Of a DNA stretch of 64,000 nt, positions 32,009-40,718 are shown one piece after another (positions within the stretch are counted from its first letter, which is position 1; the number at the start of each line of letters is the position of its first letter). The DNA comes from an uncultured Desulfovibrio sp. (GTDB taxonomy: Bacteria; Desulfobacterota; Desulfovibrionia; Desulfovibrionales; Desulfovibrionaceae), in contig CAJUMQ010000005.1 of NCBI GenBank assembly GCA_910587035.1, positions 68,501 through 132,500 on the forward strand, written 5' to 3'. The notes beneath the pieces were generated by a model. The model was not told where the DNA came from. It was given only the letters and a program-made list of their open reading frames with translations, and did no database searches. Made by a program: the position numbers and the translations under genes.

Positions 32009-34456
32009 ATGACTGAAGAATTGCCAGAAATGACAAGTGAGGAGCCAAAACCAAAGAAAAAATGGTTTCGGCCAGGCAAGCTGATCCTGATCCTTCTGGG
32101 AATTGTTGCCTTATGCGGTCTGCTGGCCGCCGGGGCTGCCGCGACTCTCCTTTACTGGGCATCGCGGGATCTTCCCAACATTTCCCGCATCTCGGACTAC
32201 AATCCTCCCCAGGCCACCACCGTGCTTGCGCGCAATGGCGCCGTTCTGGGCACATTGTGCCATGAAAAACGCTATGTCATAACCCTCAAGGACATGTCGC
32301 GCTTTTTACCCATGTCTTTTCTCGCAGCGGAGGACGATGCTTTCTACCAGCACATGGGTGTTGACCCCATGGCCATACTGCGGGCCGCCATCAACAATTT
32401 TCGCAAAGGGCATACTGGAGAAGGCGGCAGCACAATCACCCAGCAGCTAATAAAACAGCTTCTGCTCACCTCGGAGCGCAGCTATACCCGCAAGATGAAA
32501 GAGGCCATCCTGGCCTACAGGCTGGAAAAAAATCTCACAAAAAATGAAATTCTCACCATATATCTAAATCAGATATATCTTGGCGACAGGGCTTACGGCG
32601 TTGAGGCCGCAGCGCGCACCTATTTTGGCAAACATGCGGCAGATCTGACCCTTGCGGAATGCGCGGTCATCGCTGGCTTGCCCAAGGCGCCCACACGCTA
32701 TAATCCCTTCCGCTCCCCAGAAGCCGCCAAGGAAAGACAAATGTATGTCCTGGGGCGGTTGCGGGATCTCAAATGGATAAGCCAGCAGCAATACGCGCAG
32801 GCAGTGGCCGAGCCCCTGGTGTACTGGAGCATGCCGGATGGCATGGGCGGACCAGCCCTGTGGTATCTGGAAGAGGCCAGACGCCTGCTCATAGAATTTT
32901 TTACAGAGGCGAATCTCAGGGCTCTTGGCATTGAGACCACAAAGTTTGGCGAGGATTATGTTTACGAAGCCGGCCTGACTGTGCATACAGCCATGGCGCC
33001 AGAACAGCAGGATGCTGCCGGCGAGGCGCTCAAGCGTGGTCTTGAGGAACTGGATAAAAGGCAGGGCTGGCGCGGGCCCCTGGCAAAGGATGTCGCCGGC
33101 GCCGATTTTGGCGCCGGGTTTGCGCCCATCGATCTTGCTGGCAATGGCTGGGTGCAGGCTCTTGTGACTGCTGTTGACCAGAAGGAGGCCAAAGTCCTTC
33201 TCGGTGAGGGTTACAAGGGGGTGCTCCCTGTGTCCGGCATGTCCTGGGCCAGAAAACCCAACCCCAGAATCTCTGGCGCGGATGCTCCGGCAGTACGTGA
33301 TGCAAGGCAGGTGCTGGGTGTTGGCGATGTGGTATGGGTTTCAGCCATGCAGCCAGGCGGCGCAAAGTCCGAAAACGCCATTTTTGATCCGGCAGCCGTT
33401 GCCAGAAATGCCCCCGTATCCCTGCGCCTGCAACAGGAACCTCTGGTGCAGGGAGCCCTTGCCTCCATAGAACCCAGGGATGGGGATGTTGTCGCCCTGA
33501 TTGGCGGCTACAAATTTGGAGAAAGCCATTTCAACCGCGCAACCCAGGCCAGACGCCAGCCTGGTTCCAGCTTCAAGCCGGTGGTTTATTCCACTGCTCT
33601 TGATTTTGGCTTTACACCATCATCCACAGTGCTGGATGCGCCTTTGGTCTATGTCAATCCCTATACAAATGAAGTTTGGCGTCCATCCAACTATGAGCAC
33701 AACTACAAGGGAGAGCTGCCTCTCTGGCAGGCGCTGACACTGTCCCGCAACACCTGCACTGTCCGTCTTGCGCAGCAGGTGGGCATTGCCAATGTCATAG
33801 AAAGGGCCAAGGCCCTCGGGCTGGAGCCGGATTTTCCCCGTGAGCTGGCTGTCAGCCTAGGGGCGGTTGCGGTTTCGCCGCTTAACCTCACACAGGCCTA
33901 TGCAGCTTTTGCCAACCAGGGTCAGGGGGTGCGCCCACGCATCATCACTTCAATATTTGATGCTGCCGGCAAGGAGCTGTATAGCCAGCCGCCTGAGCAT
34001 TGGCAGGCGCTCAGCCCGCAGAATGCCTTCATGATGGCTACCCTGCTGAAAAATGTCGTCAATGCGGGTACGGGCTCGAGGGCAAAGATAGAGGGCAGGT
34101 TTATTGCTGGCAAAACAGGAACCACAAACGAAGAGCATGATGCCTGGTTTGTTGGGTTCACTCCCTATCTCGTGACAGGGATTTATGTAGGATATGACCA
34201 GCTCCAGCCCTTGGGCAGAAGGGAGCAGGGGGGCCGTACCGCAGCTCCCATATTCAAATATTACAGATCCGTGGTGGAAGAGCTTTACGAGCCCGAGGAT
34301 TTTGCCATGCCCGAGGGGATTGTAATGTCAGGCAATTTTGCCTATCGCGCGGATCAGCCCTTGCAGGGCGCATCCGCCACGGATGGCTATGAAGAATCCG
34401 GCTCTGCTGCGGCTCCCTCCCAGGAGGAGGAAGACCTGATGCGGCAGATGTTCTAG
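32009..34456 (+). CDS. mrcA: penicillin-binding protein 1A (bifunctional)
   Basis: Class A PBP, 815 residues. One N-terminal membrane helix (LILILLGIVALCGLLAAGAAATLLYW) is followed by the glycosyltransferase domain with the catalytic Glu in FLAAEDDAFYQHMGVDP and GGSTITQQLIKQLLL. The transpeptidase domain has SXXK (GSSFKP, about residue 520), SRN (LSRNTCTV) and KTGT (AGKTGTTNEEHDAWF, about 701). A spacer domain of about 150 residues lies between (OB-like, residues 370-460). It polymerises and crosslinks peptidoglycan in the periplasm. It has no clear Shine-Dalgarno sequence. trmI follows on the same strand. Confidence 0.96.
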   Translation: MTEELPEMTSEEPKPKKKWFRPGKLILILLGIVALCGLLAAGAAATLLYWASRDLPNISRISDYNPPQATTVLARNGAVLGTLCHEKRYVITLKDMSRFLPMSFLAAEDDAFYQHMGVDPMAILRAAINNFRKGHTGEGGSTITQQLIKQLLLTSERSYTRKMKEAILAYRLEKNLTKNEILTIYLNQIYLGDRAYGVEAAARTYFGKHAADLTLAECAVIAGLPKAPTRYNPFRSPEAAKERQMYVLGRLRDLKWISQQQYAQAVAEPLVYWSMPDGMGGPALWYLEEARRLLIEFFTEANLRALGIETTKFGEDYVYEAGLTVHTAMAPEQQDAAGEALKRGLEELDKRQGWRGPLAKDVAGADFGAGFAPIDLAGNGWVQALVTAVDQKEAKVLLGEGYKGVLPVSGMSWARKPNPRISGADAPAVRDARQVLGVGDVVWVSAMQPGGAKSENAIFDPAAVARNAPVSLRLQQEPLVQGALASIEPRDGDVVALIGGYKFGESHFNRATQARRQPGSSFKPVVYSTALDFGFTPSSTVLDAPLVYVNPYTNEVWRPSNYEHNYKGELPLWQALTLSRNTCTVRLAQQVGIANVIERAKALGLEPDFPRELAVSLGAVAVSPLNLTQAYAAFANQGQGVRPRIITSIFDAAGKELYSQPPEHWQALSPQNAFMMATLLKNVVNAGTGSRAKIEGRFIAGKTGTTNEEHDAWFVGFTPYLVTGIYVGYDQLQPLGRREQGGRTAAPIFKYYRSVVEELYEPEDFAMPEGIVMSGNFAYRADQPLQGASATDGYEESGSAAAPSQEEEDLMRQMF

Positions 34457-34526
34457 CTCAATCCGTTGATATTTGCGATAATCTGGCCATGCCGGCAGAT
34501 AAAACATCATTCAGTAAAGGGCGCAC

Positions 34527-35399
34527 ATGATTGCCATAGGTTCCCTTGTTGTTTTGGTCACGCCAAGAGGCAGACGTTATATCAGGCGCCTGGAGCCCGG
34601 CAACGATTGGCACAGCCAGGATGGCATCCTCGCCGTGGCGGATATTGCAGGCGCCGATTACGGTTGCATAGTCCGCACCAGCCTGAATGTGCCGGTGCGT
34701 GTTGAAAAGGCAACCCTTCAGGATTTGCTGATGGGCATAAAGCGCCAGACTCAGATTATCTATCCCAAGGATATTGCCTACATTTGCCTGAAGCTGGGGG
34801 CTGGCCCCGGGCGCACAATTGTCGAGGCCGGCTGTGGTTCTGGTGGCTTGACCCTGGCTCTGTCCTGGTTCTGTGGTCCAACAGGCAGAGTCATAAGTCA
34901 TGATGCGCGAGAGGAGTTTGTAAAACTTGCCAGACGAAATCTTGACTGGGCAGGCCTGGGAGATAATGTTGATCTGCGCCATGCAGATGTTGGCGAAGGC
35001 TTTGCTGCAGACGGCGCCGATGCCCTTTTTCTGGATATGCGGGAACCCTGGCATTGTCTGCCAGCCGCATTTAAGGCAGTAAGTCCAGGCGCGAGCATGG
35101 GCTTTTTGCTACCCACCGTTAATCAGGTGAACAGGCTGCTGCTGGCTCTGGAGAAAATGCCGGCAGGCGCCATTGAGGTTTGCGAGATTCTGCTACGAAA
35201 CTGGAAGCCGCTCCCGGACCGATTGAGACCACAAGATCGCATGGCTGCCCATACAGGATTTCTGATCTTTTGCCGCCAGCAGGAAAACTGCCCTGACTTC
35301 GATGGTTTCATGGCTCTGGACACCAGGGAGCGAAAGCAGGCGGCTGCCAAAAAATTGCGCATGGATACCGGTGAAGACGGCGCGGATGCTGCCATATAG
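34527..35399 (+). CDS. trmI: tRNA (adenine-58-N1)-methyltransferase TrmI-like
   Basis: A 290-residue SAM-dependent methyltransferase of the TrmI/GCD14 family, expected to modify A58 in the T-loop of tRNA. The N-terminal beta part (GSLVVLVTPRGRRYIRRL) precedes QTQIIYPKDIAYICLKLGAGPGRTIVEAGCGSGGLTLALS, the family signature including the SAM-binding loop. DALFLDMREPW is the motif IV region. A Lys/Asp-rich tail ends the protein. AAAGG lies 6 nt before the ATG. It follows mrcA by 70 bp. Confidence 0.9.
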   Translation: MIAIGSLVVLVTPRGRRYIRRLEPGNDWHSQDGILAVADIAGADYGCIVRTSLNVPVRVEKATLQDLLMGIKRQTQIIYPKDIAYICLKLGAGPGRTIVEAGCGSGGLTLALSWFCGPTGRVISHDAREEFVKLARRNLDWAGLGDNVDLRHADVGEGFAADGADALFLDMREPWHCLPAAFKAVSPGASMGFLLPTVNQVNRLLLALEKMPAGAIEVCEILLRNWKPLPDRLRPQDRMAAHTGFLIFCRQQENCPDFDGFMALDTRERKQAAAKKLRMDTGEDGADAAI

Positions 35400-35533
35400 A
35401 CTGTGATTTGTGCCGCCATTTTTATTTAAGCCGTGTGGCATTTTTACGCCTGGAGATGCCATATACTGCGGCTAAGCAAGCGCGCCTTGCGGAAAGTTGG
35501 CTGACAGCCATGCCAGCAAATTCGTCATGGCAT

Positions 35534-35557
35534 GTGTTTCATGTTCATATGAAACAC
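35534..35557. repeat. 9-bp inverted repeat
   Basis: GTGTTTCAT and ATGAAACAC form a perfect stem with a 6-nt loop, between the convergent trmI and DJ-1 genes. It may end trmI transcription. It shares the core TGAAACAC/GTGTTTCA with the dyad at 15886-15910. Confidence 0.5.
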
Positions 35558-35562
35558 GCTAT

Positions 35563-35593
35563 AAATAAAAAGTGCGGGGAAAGCCCCCGCACT
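35563..35593 (-). terminator. rho-independent terminator of the copA-DJ-1 unit
   Basis: On the minus strand AGTGCGGGG and CCCCGCACT form a 9-bp stem with a short loop, followed by TTTTTATTTAT. It lies 19 nt beyond the DJ-1 gene stop and is a standard intrinsic terminator. Confidence 0.88.
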
Positions 35594-35612
35594 ATTGTCA
35601 TATGCGTTCTGT

Positions 35613-36281
35613 TTATTCAGAGAGCAGTTTATGCACCGCCTTGCCAACGCTTGTCGCGGACATGGGATTCTGGCCTGTGACAAGTCTGCCATCCACAACG
35701 ACATAATCGCTCCACGGCTTGTCGCAGGAATAGATTGCGCCATCCTTTTCCAATTGAGTCTGTAACAGGAAAGGCACCACAGGCACGGTGCCATTGAGTT
35801 TTTCTTCCTCATTGCTGAAGGATGTAAGCCTGTGCCCATCGATCAGGCGTTTGCCATCCCCAAGAAATACGTTGAGGAGGCCGGCAGGCCCATGACAGAC
35901 AGCTGAAACAATGCCGCCATCCATATAGATTCTGGAGCAGATGTCAGCAAGAGCTTTGTTGTCCGGAAAATCCCACATCACCCCATGACCGCCCGCGTAA
36001 AAAATGGCCGCATAGTCCTCCGGTTTGATATCCTCCGGTTTCAGGGTATTCGCCATTATTTTACGCCATTGGGGATCGTTCCAGAATTTTTTGTTGATCT
36101 GATCATTGAGGTCAACGCCATCAGCCGGCGCCTCGCCGCCTTTGGGGCTGACCACGCTGATTTCGAAATCTCCGCCCAGCACTTCCCAGGGATGTGTAAC
36201 TTCTGAGAGGTAATAACCAGTGGCTTTGCCTGTATCGCCCAATTTGTCATGGCTGGTGACAACGAACAGGATTTTTTTCAT
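35613..36281 (-). CDS. DJ-1/PfpI (Hsp31-like) family protein
   Basis: A 222-residue DJ-1/PfpI superfamily protein of the Hsp31/glyoxalase III-like branch. The nucleophile Cys is in SAVCHGPAGLL (CHGPAG elbow). GFYLSEVTHPWEVL-like sequence appears as GYYLSEVTHPWEVLGGDFE, where the family's acidic residue lies. Related enzymes detoxify methylglyoxal or act as chaperones. The ATG at 36281 is used because GGAG lies 7 nt upstream; the longer frame adds four residues. It lies 29 bp after copA on the same strand with the terminator behind it, so the two form an operon. A link between copper stress and carbonyl damage is inference. Confidence 0.9.
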   Translation of the reverse strand: MKKILFVVTSHDKLGDTGKATGYYLSEVTHPWEVLGGDFEISVVSPKGGEAPADGVDLNDQINKKFWNDPQWRKIMANTLKPEDIKPEDYAAIFYAGGHGVMWDFPDNKALADICSRIYMDGGIVSAVCHGPAGLLNVFLGDGKRLIDGHRLTSFSNEEEKLNGTVPVVPFLLQTQLEKDGAIYSCDKPWSDYVVVDGRLVTGQNPMSATSVGKAVHKLLSE

Positions 36282-36310
36282 TATAAGCTCCATTTAATTA
36301 TGCTATGCCA

Positions 36311-38662
36311 TTATTTTAATTTAAACCATCTCAGCCTTAGGGCATTGGTCACCACCGAGAATGATGACAATGCCATGGCTGTGCCGGCCAGCATTGGCGA
36401 CAGCATGGGGCCGCCAAAAATGTGCAGCATGCCTGCCGCCACGGGTAGACCGAGAATATTGTATCCAAATGCCCACCCAAGATTTTGCCGGATATTGCGC
36501 ATGGTTGCCCGGGACAGACCAAGCGCTCCCAAAATGGCCTCCATGCCATTGCGCATCAGTACTATGTCACCGGCTTCGGCGCTGACGTCCACGCCTGTCC
36601 CAACTGCCATGCCGACATTGGCCAGGGCCAGAGCCGGCGCATCATTGAGGCCATCGCCTACCATGCCGACAATTTCGCCCTTCTCCTGAAGCTGGCGAAT
36701 GAAATCCGCCTTTTGGGCTGGCAGTAACTGCGCATGGATGTCTGTAATTCCAGACAGACGACCTATGGCTCTGGCTGTGTGGATATTGTCGCCAGTAAGC
36801 ATTATGGGCTTAATGCCCATTTGCGTCAGCCTGGCTATGACCCTGGGTGTTTCCGGACGCAGCTGGTCGGCAAGGGCGAAGATTGCGGCGCAAAAAGGCG
36901 CTTCCTGTTCACTGGCCAGCCACAAGGCAAGGGGAGTCTGGCCGGATTCCGCAAGTTCCTGTAATTTGATTCGCGCATTATCCGGGAGGACACTTCCGTT
37001 TTCGCTCATAAATGATTCATTGCCAATGGCCAAGGTCCAGGTAATACCATTGACGATCATTGAGCCCTGGATGCCCAGGCCAGGTCTGATGATGACATTC
37101 TCAACAGCAAGACCGTTACATTTGCGCTCTTTTGCGGCATTTATTATTGCCAGCCCCAATGGATGCTCGCTTCTGCCTTCAAGGGATGCTGCCATATCCA
37201 GTAAAAGGCTTTCATCAAGGCCATATTGTTGCAGTTTTTGAGGAGAAATTTGTATGATCTGGGTCAATGCAGGCTTGCCATTGGTGAGAGTGCCGGTCTT
37301 GTCAAGGCAGAGAGCAGTGATGCTGCCTGCCTGTTCCAGAGCCGCGCCATTTTTTATGAGAATGCCCATTTGGGCGCCCCTGCCTGTGCCAACCATGATC
37401 GACATGGGTGTGGCAAGTCCCATGGCGCATGGGCAGGCCATGACCAATATGGCGACAAAAACAGTCAGGGCAACGGTGAATGGCTCAGGACTGAAAATGA
37501 GCCAGGCCAGGGCTGCGAGAAGTGCAAAAAGCATCACTGCTGGAACAAAATAATAGCTTACCTTGTCCGCCAGGCGCGCAATGGGTGCCTTGCTACCCTG
37601 GGCATCCCGCACAAGGCGGATTATTCTGGCAAGCCTTGTGTCATGGCCCACTGCGGTGGCAAGCATAACAAGAGAGCCCTCGCCATTGACGCTGCCTGCA
37701 ACAAGGCTGTCGCCAGGCTTGACCGGAACGGGAATGGATTCGCCGGTGAGGAGGGAAAGATCCACTGCGCTCTCGCCACTTTCCACAACACCATCGACAG
37801 GAATGCGGCTGCCTGGGCGCACAAGCAGTCTGTCTCCGGTTTTTACAGCCTGGAGGGGGACTTCCACAGGATTTTTTCCGGCATCGTCCAGGCGAAAAGC
37901 CTTCTCAGGTGTCAGGCTCATCAATGCTCCCATTGCATCGCTGGCTTTTCTCTTGGCGGTGAATTCGAGAAACTGCCCGAATTCAATCATGGTCAGGAGC
38001 ACCGCGCATGATTCAAAATAGAGGTTCATTGCCTTTTGAACCGGATCAGCACCTGCGAATCCAAGAATGGAATTGACAAGACTATACAAAAACGCCGCGC
38101 CGGTGCCCACTGCCACAAGACTGTCCATATTTGGAGATTTGCGCCAGAGGGCGATCAGTCCATCTGTATAAAAATGCCTGCCAAGCCAGACAACCGGCAA
38201 GGTAAGCACGAGCTGCACAAGGATGAAATTGCGAGGTTCCTGATGCGGTTCCAGCCAGCCTGGCATTGGGATGCCTGCCATATGCCCCATGGAGACAACA
38301 AGAAGGGGCACAGTGAATATCAGCATGGGCAATAGACGCCGCAGCCTGATCTTTTTTTCCTCCTCGGCCTTCTCCCGGTTTCTGGCATATATGGCCGCGC
38401 TGTCATCCTCTTTTGCCGGGGTTGCTGTGAAGCCGGCTCGGGCTACCCGGGCCATGATTTCCTGCGATATGTCTGCCGGGGCAGTGCTGGCTGGCCAGAC
38501 CTCCGCGCTTGCTGTGGCAAGATTTACGCTGGCGCGGCATACTCCATCCAGATTGCCAAGAACACGCTCGATGCGGGTAGAACAGGCGGCGCAGTGCATG
38601 CCGCCGATATCGAAACGAAGTGGAGTGGCGGGGCAGACAGCATTTTCCTGGGGTCCTGTCAT
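36311..38662 (-). CDS. copA: copper-exporting P-type ATPase CopA
   Basis: P1B-1-type ATPase, 783 residues, exporting Cu(I) from the cytosol. The N-terminal heavy-metal domain has GGMHCAACSTRIE. The transmembrane metal site is VMACPCAMGLATP (CPC). The phosphorylation motif is ALCLDKTGTLTNG, the actuator loop DLSLLTGES, the P1B-specific SEHPLG and the hinge MVGDGLNDAPALA. It has one metal-binding domain, not two. AAGGGA lies 7 nt before the ATG at 38662. It diverges from a CopZ-like gene, which would deliver copper to it. Confidence 0.96.
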   Translation of the reverse strand: MTGPQENAVCPATPLRFDIGGMHCAACSTRIERVLGNLDGVCRASVNLATASAEVWPASTAPADISQEIMARVARAGFTATPAKEDDSAAIYARNREKAEEEKKIRLRRLLPMLIFTVPLLVVSMGHMAGIPMPGWLEPHQEPRNFILVQLVLTLPVVWLGRHFYTDGLIALWRKSPNMDSLVAVGTGAAFLYSLVNSILGFAGADPVQKAMNLYFESCAVLLTMIEFGQFLEFTAKRKASDAMGALMSLTPEKAFRLDDAGKNPVEVPLQAVKTGDRLLVRPGSRIPVDGVVESGESAVDLSLLTGESIPVPVKPGDSLVAGSVNGEGSLVMLATAVGHDTRLARIIRLVRDAQGSKAPIARLADKVSYYFVPAVMLFALLAALAWLIFSPEPFTVALTVFVAILVMACPCAMGLATPMSIMVGTGRGAQMGILIKNGAALEQAGSITALCLDKTGTLTNGKPALTQIIQISPQKLQQYGLDESLLLDMAASLEGRSEHPLGLAIINAAKERKCNGLAVENVIIRPGLGIQGSMIVNGITWTLAIGNESFMSENGSVLPDNARIKLQELAESGQTPLALWLASEQEAPFCAAIFALADQLRPETPRVIARLTQMGIKPIMLTGDNIHTARAIGRLSGITDIHAQLLPAQKADFIRQLQEKGEIVGMVGDGLNDAPALALANVGMAVGTGVDVSAEAGDIVLMRNGMEAILGALGLSRATMRNIRQNLGWAFGYNILGLPVAAGMLHIFGGPMLSPMLAGTAMALSSFSVVTNALRLRWFKLK

Positions 38663-38685
38663 TATCAATTCCCTTGTTATTTTTT

Positions 38686-38715
38686 TTGACTCAAGCTATA
38701 GAAAAAATATATACT
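38686..38715 (+). promoter_or_regulatory. probable promoter of the copZ-like gene
   Basis: TTGACT, an 18-nt A-rich spacer and TATACT lie 44 bp before the copZ start in the 96-bp copA-copZ divergent region. A metal regulator binding between the elements would control the pair, but I recognise no CueR or CsoR operator. Confidence 0.6.
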
Positions 38716-38758
38716 GGAACTGTAATTAACCATAAAATAAACATGATCGGAGGGTATC

Positions 38759-38977
38759 ATGGCAACAATTAAAGTCAATGGCATGCACTGTGAGCACTGC
38801 AAGGCAGCCGTGGAAAAGGCCGTTTCCGCAATTCCCGGAGTAAAAAGCGCCAAAGTTAATTTGGACAAGAAGGAACTTGAATATATTGAAGAAGACAAGA
38901 ACATGCCCATTGCCCTTGACATAATTATGGGCGCCATAAAGGATCTGGGCTACGAGCCTGAAAACCAGCGACCCTGA
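38759..38977 (+). CDS. CopZ-like copper chaperone
   Basis: A 72-residue HMA-domain protein, the usual size of CopZ. The copper site is NGMHCEHCKAAVEKAV (CxxC about residues 11-14). The middle strand VKSAKVNLDKKELEY fits the ferredoxin-like fold. CopZ proteins bind Cu(I) and pass it to CopA. It is divergent from copA and has its own likely promoter and GGAGG 7 nt before the ATG. Confidence 0.93.
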   Translation: MATIKVNGMHCEHCKAAVEKAVSAIPGVKSAKVNLDKKELEYIEEDKNMPIALDIIMGAIKDLGYEPENQRP

Positions 38978-39003
38978 CTGAATCCTTATTCATGCATTGC
39001 CTG

Positions 39004-39060
39004 TGGCGCGCCAGAAAAGACGCGCCATTTGCCACAATATGGCATTGGCATTGCCATATT
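39004..39060. repeat. two consecutive inverted repeats after the copZ-like gene
   Basis: TGGCGCG/CGCGCCA (39004-39010 and 39021-39027) is followed by AATATGGCA/TGCCATATT (39036-39044 and 39052-39060). Neither has a strong T-run. They may end the copZ message or act in the leader of the downstream peptidase gene. Confidence 0.45.
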
Positions 39061-39132
39061 TGCCGCATGCAATCCTGCAGATGCAGATCCTTTCTCTGTC
39101 ATTTCCTGTGACATTGAAGACTGGCTGAAAAC

Positions 39133-40518
39133 ATGACTTTGCGCATACCGGGTAATTTTGTCCATAGGGTTGTTTTGACCTGTCTGTTTTGCTGCCTGCC
39201 ATTTCCTTTTAATGCGCTGGCATTTCCCCTGGATTTCACCATGTTCCGTTTGGGCTGCACCACCCCGGTGGTGCTTGTGGTTGGCGGAATACAGGGAGAT
39301 GAGCCAGGTGGATTTTCCGCAGCCACTCTTCTTGCCACCAGATATGAGTTTGGGCGTGGCACCCTGAGAGTTGTTCCCAACCTTAATTTCCCCAGTATAA
39401 TCAAGAGGTCAAGAGGGTTGTACGGGGACATGAACCGCAAATTCGCCCGTCTTGATGACAAGGATCCCGAGTATGCCACAGTGCGACGGATTCAGGATCT
39501 CATCACCGCGCCGGATGTGGGCCTTGTACTCAATCTCCATGACGGCAGCGGTTTTTATCGCCCTGTATACGAAGACAAGCTCAAAAACCCTGCCAGATGG
39601 GGCCAATCCATAATCATTGATCAGGAAAAAATGGAGTCTGGCATCTTTATGGGAGATCTTGCCAGCGAGGCCGACAAGGTGGCGAGACAGGTCAACGGAA
39701 AGCTTGTCAAGCCATTTCATGCTGTTCACATCCATAACACAAAAACTGCGGATGGCGACAGAGAGATGGAAAAAAGCCTCTCCTGGTTCGCTGTGCGGCA
39801 CAACAAGGCGGCATTTGGGCTTGAGGCCAGCAAGGAATTTTCTGTGCCCATGCGCACATATTATCATCTTTTGATGGTGGAAGCATTCCTGAGCATGGCA
39901 GGATTGGAATTTTCACGCGATTTCGAGCTTTCTCCTGCTGGTATTGAACGCGCCCTTGGCGAGAATCTTGGTGTTTCATTTGCGGGGAATCGCATTTTTT
40001 TGCCACTGGAGGATGCGCGTCCGGCAATAAACAGATTGCCTTTGCCAAAGGGGGGCGTAGCCAGCGCCATTACCTCAAAGCCAATAATGGCTGTGCTGCC
40101 ATGCGAAGGCAAGCGGGATGGCCTGTGTATCCATTATGGCAACCGCACTGTCACTCTCATCCAGCCGGAATGGAGAGAAATTGAAGCCGGTCTCGATGGC
40201 ATGCGTGTTATGGTGGATGGTCAGGAGAAGTTTGCGCCCTTTGGTCAAATAGTGGATGTGAAGGATACAGTCATCATAAATAGGATGGATGGCTACAGGG
40301 TGAATGCCATTGGCCTTGACCGTGGTCTTGCCGATGAGAGCGGCATTCCACTCACCCGCGGCGAGTTCGAGACAAGATTTTCTGTGGACAAGGGTGGCCG
40401 GCTGTTTCGGGTGGAAGTTTACAAGGGCAAAAAACTATCCGGAATGTTTCTTTTGCGGTTTGCCAATGCGGCTGGCAAAAAAGTGGCGCGCAAGCACACC
40501 CAGGGCATGCGCAGATAG
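39133..40518 (+). CDS. Csd4/Pgp1-type (M99) peptidoglycan DL-carboxypeptidase
   Basis: A 461-residue exported zinc carboxypeptidase of the M99 family. A signal peptide (VVLTCLFCCLPFPFNALA) leads into VVGGIQGDEPGGFSAATLL, giving Gln54 and Glu57, and VLNLHDGSGFY, giving His136. The Q-x-x-E plus His set and spacing match those I recall for Helicobacter Csd4 (Gln46, Glu49, His128). That enzyme trims the muramyl tripeptide and sets helical shape; Campylobacter Pgp1 does likewise. The enzyme likely shapes a curved (vibrioid) cell here. C-terminal beta domains (about residues 290-445) follow the catalytic part. It stands alone upstream of the coo operon. Confidence 0.85.
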   Translation: MTLRIPGNFVHRVVLTCLFCCLPFPFNALAFPLDFTMFRLGCTTPVVLVVGGIQGDEPGGFSAATLLATRYEFGRGTLRVVPNLNFPSIIKRSRGLYGDMNRKFARLDDKDPEYATVRRIQDLITAPDVGLVLNLHDGSGFYRPVYEDKLKNPARWGQSIIIDQEKMESGIFMGDLASEADKVARQVNGKLVKPFHAVHIHNTKTADGDREMEKSLSWFAVRHNKAAFGLEASKEFSVPMRTYYHLLMVEAFLSMAGLEFSRDFELSPAGIERALGENLGVSFAGNRIFLPLEDARPAINRLPLPKGGVASAITSKPIMAVLPCEGKRDGLCIHYGNRTVTLIQPEWREIEAGLDGMRVMVDGQEKFAPFGQIVDVKDTVIINRMDGYRVNAIGLDRGLADESGIPLTRGEFETRFSVDKGGRLFRVEVYKGKKLSGMFLLRFANAAGKKVARKHTQGMRR

Positions 40519-40718
40519 CCTTTTGCCTGCATCCATCCCCTCTCACACGTTTTCTTTTTCACAATCAATAAAAAATCATCTTGTCATCTTGTGCTGCCAC
40601 TTTAAAAGGTGTAGGCTTGCAGCAATAATAGAATTATCCAACTTGCGCCTGGTCACCAATGACTGCGGGCGATATGCCCGTACATGCGCAAATGGGGATT
40701 CATACCCGCGGGGCGTTT

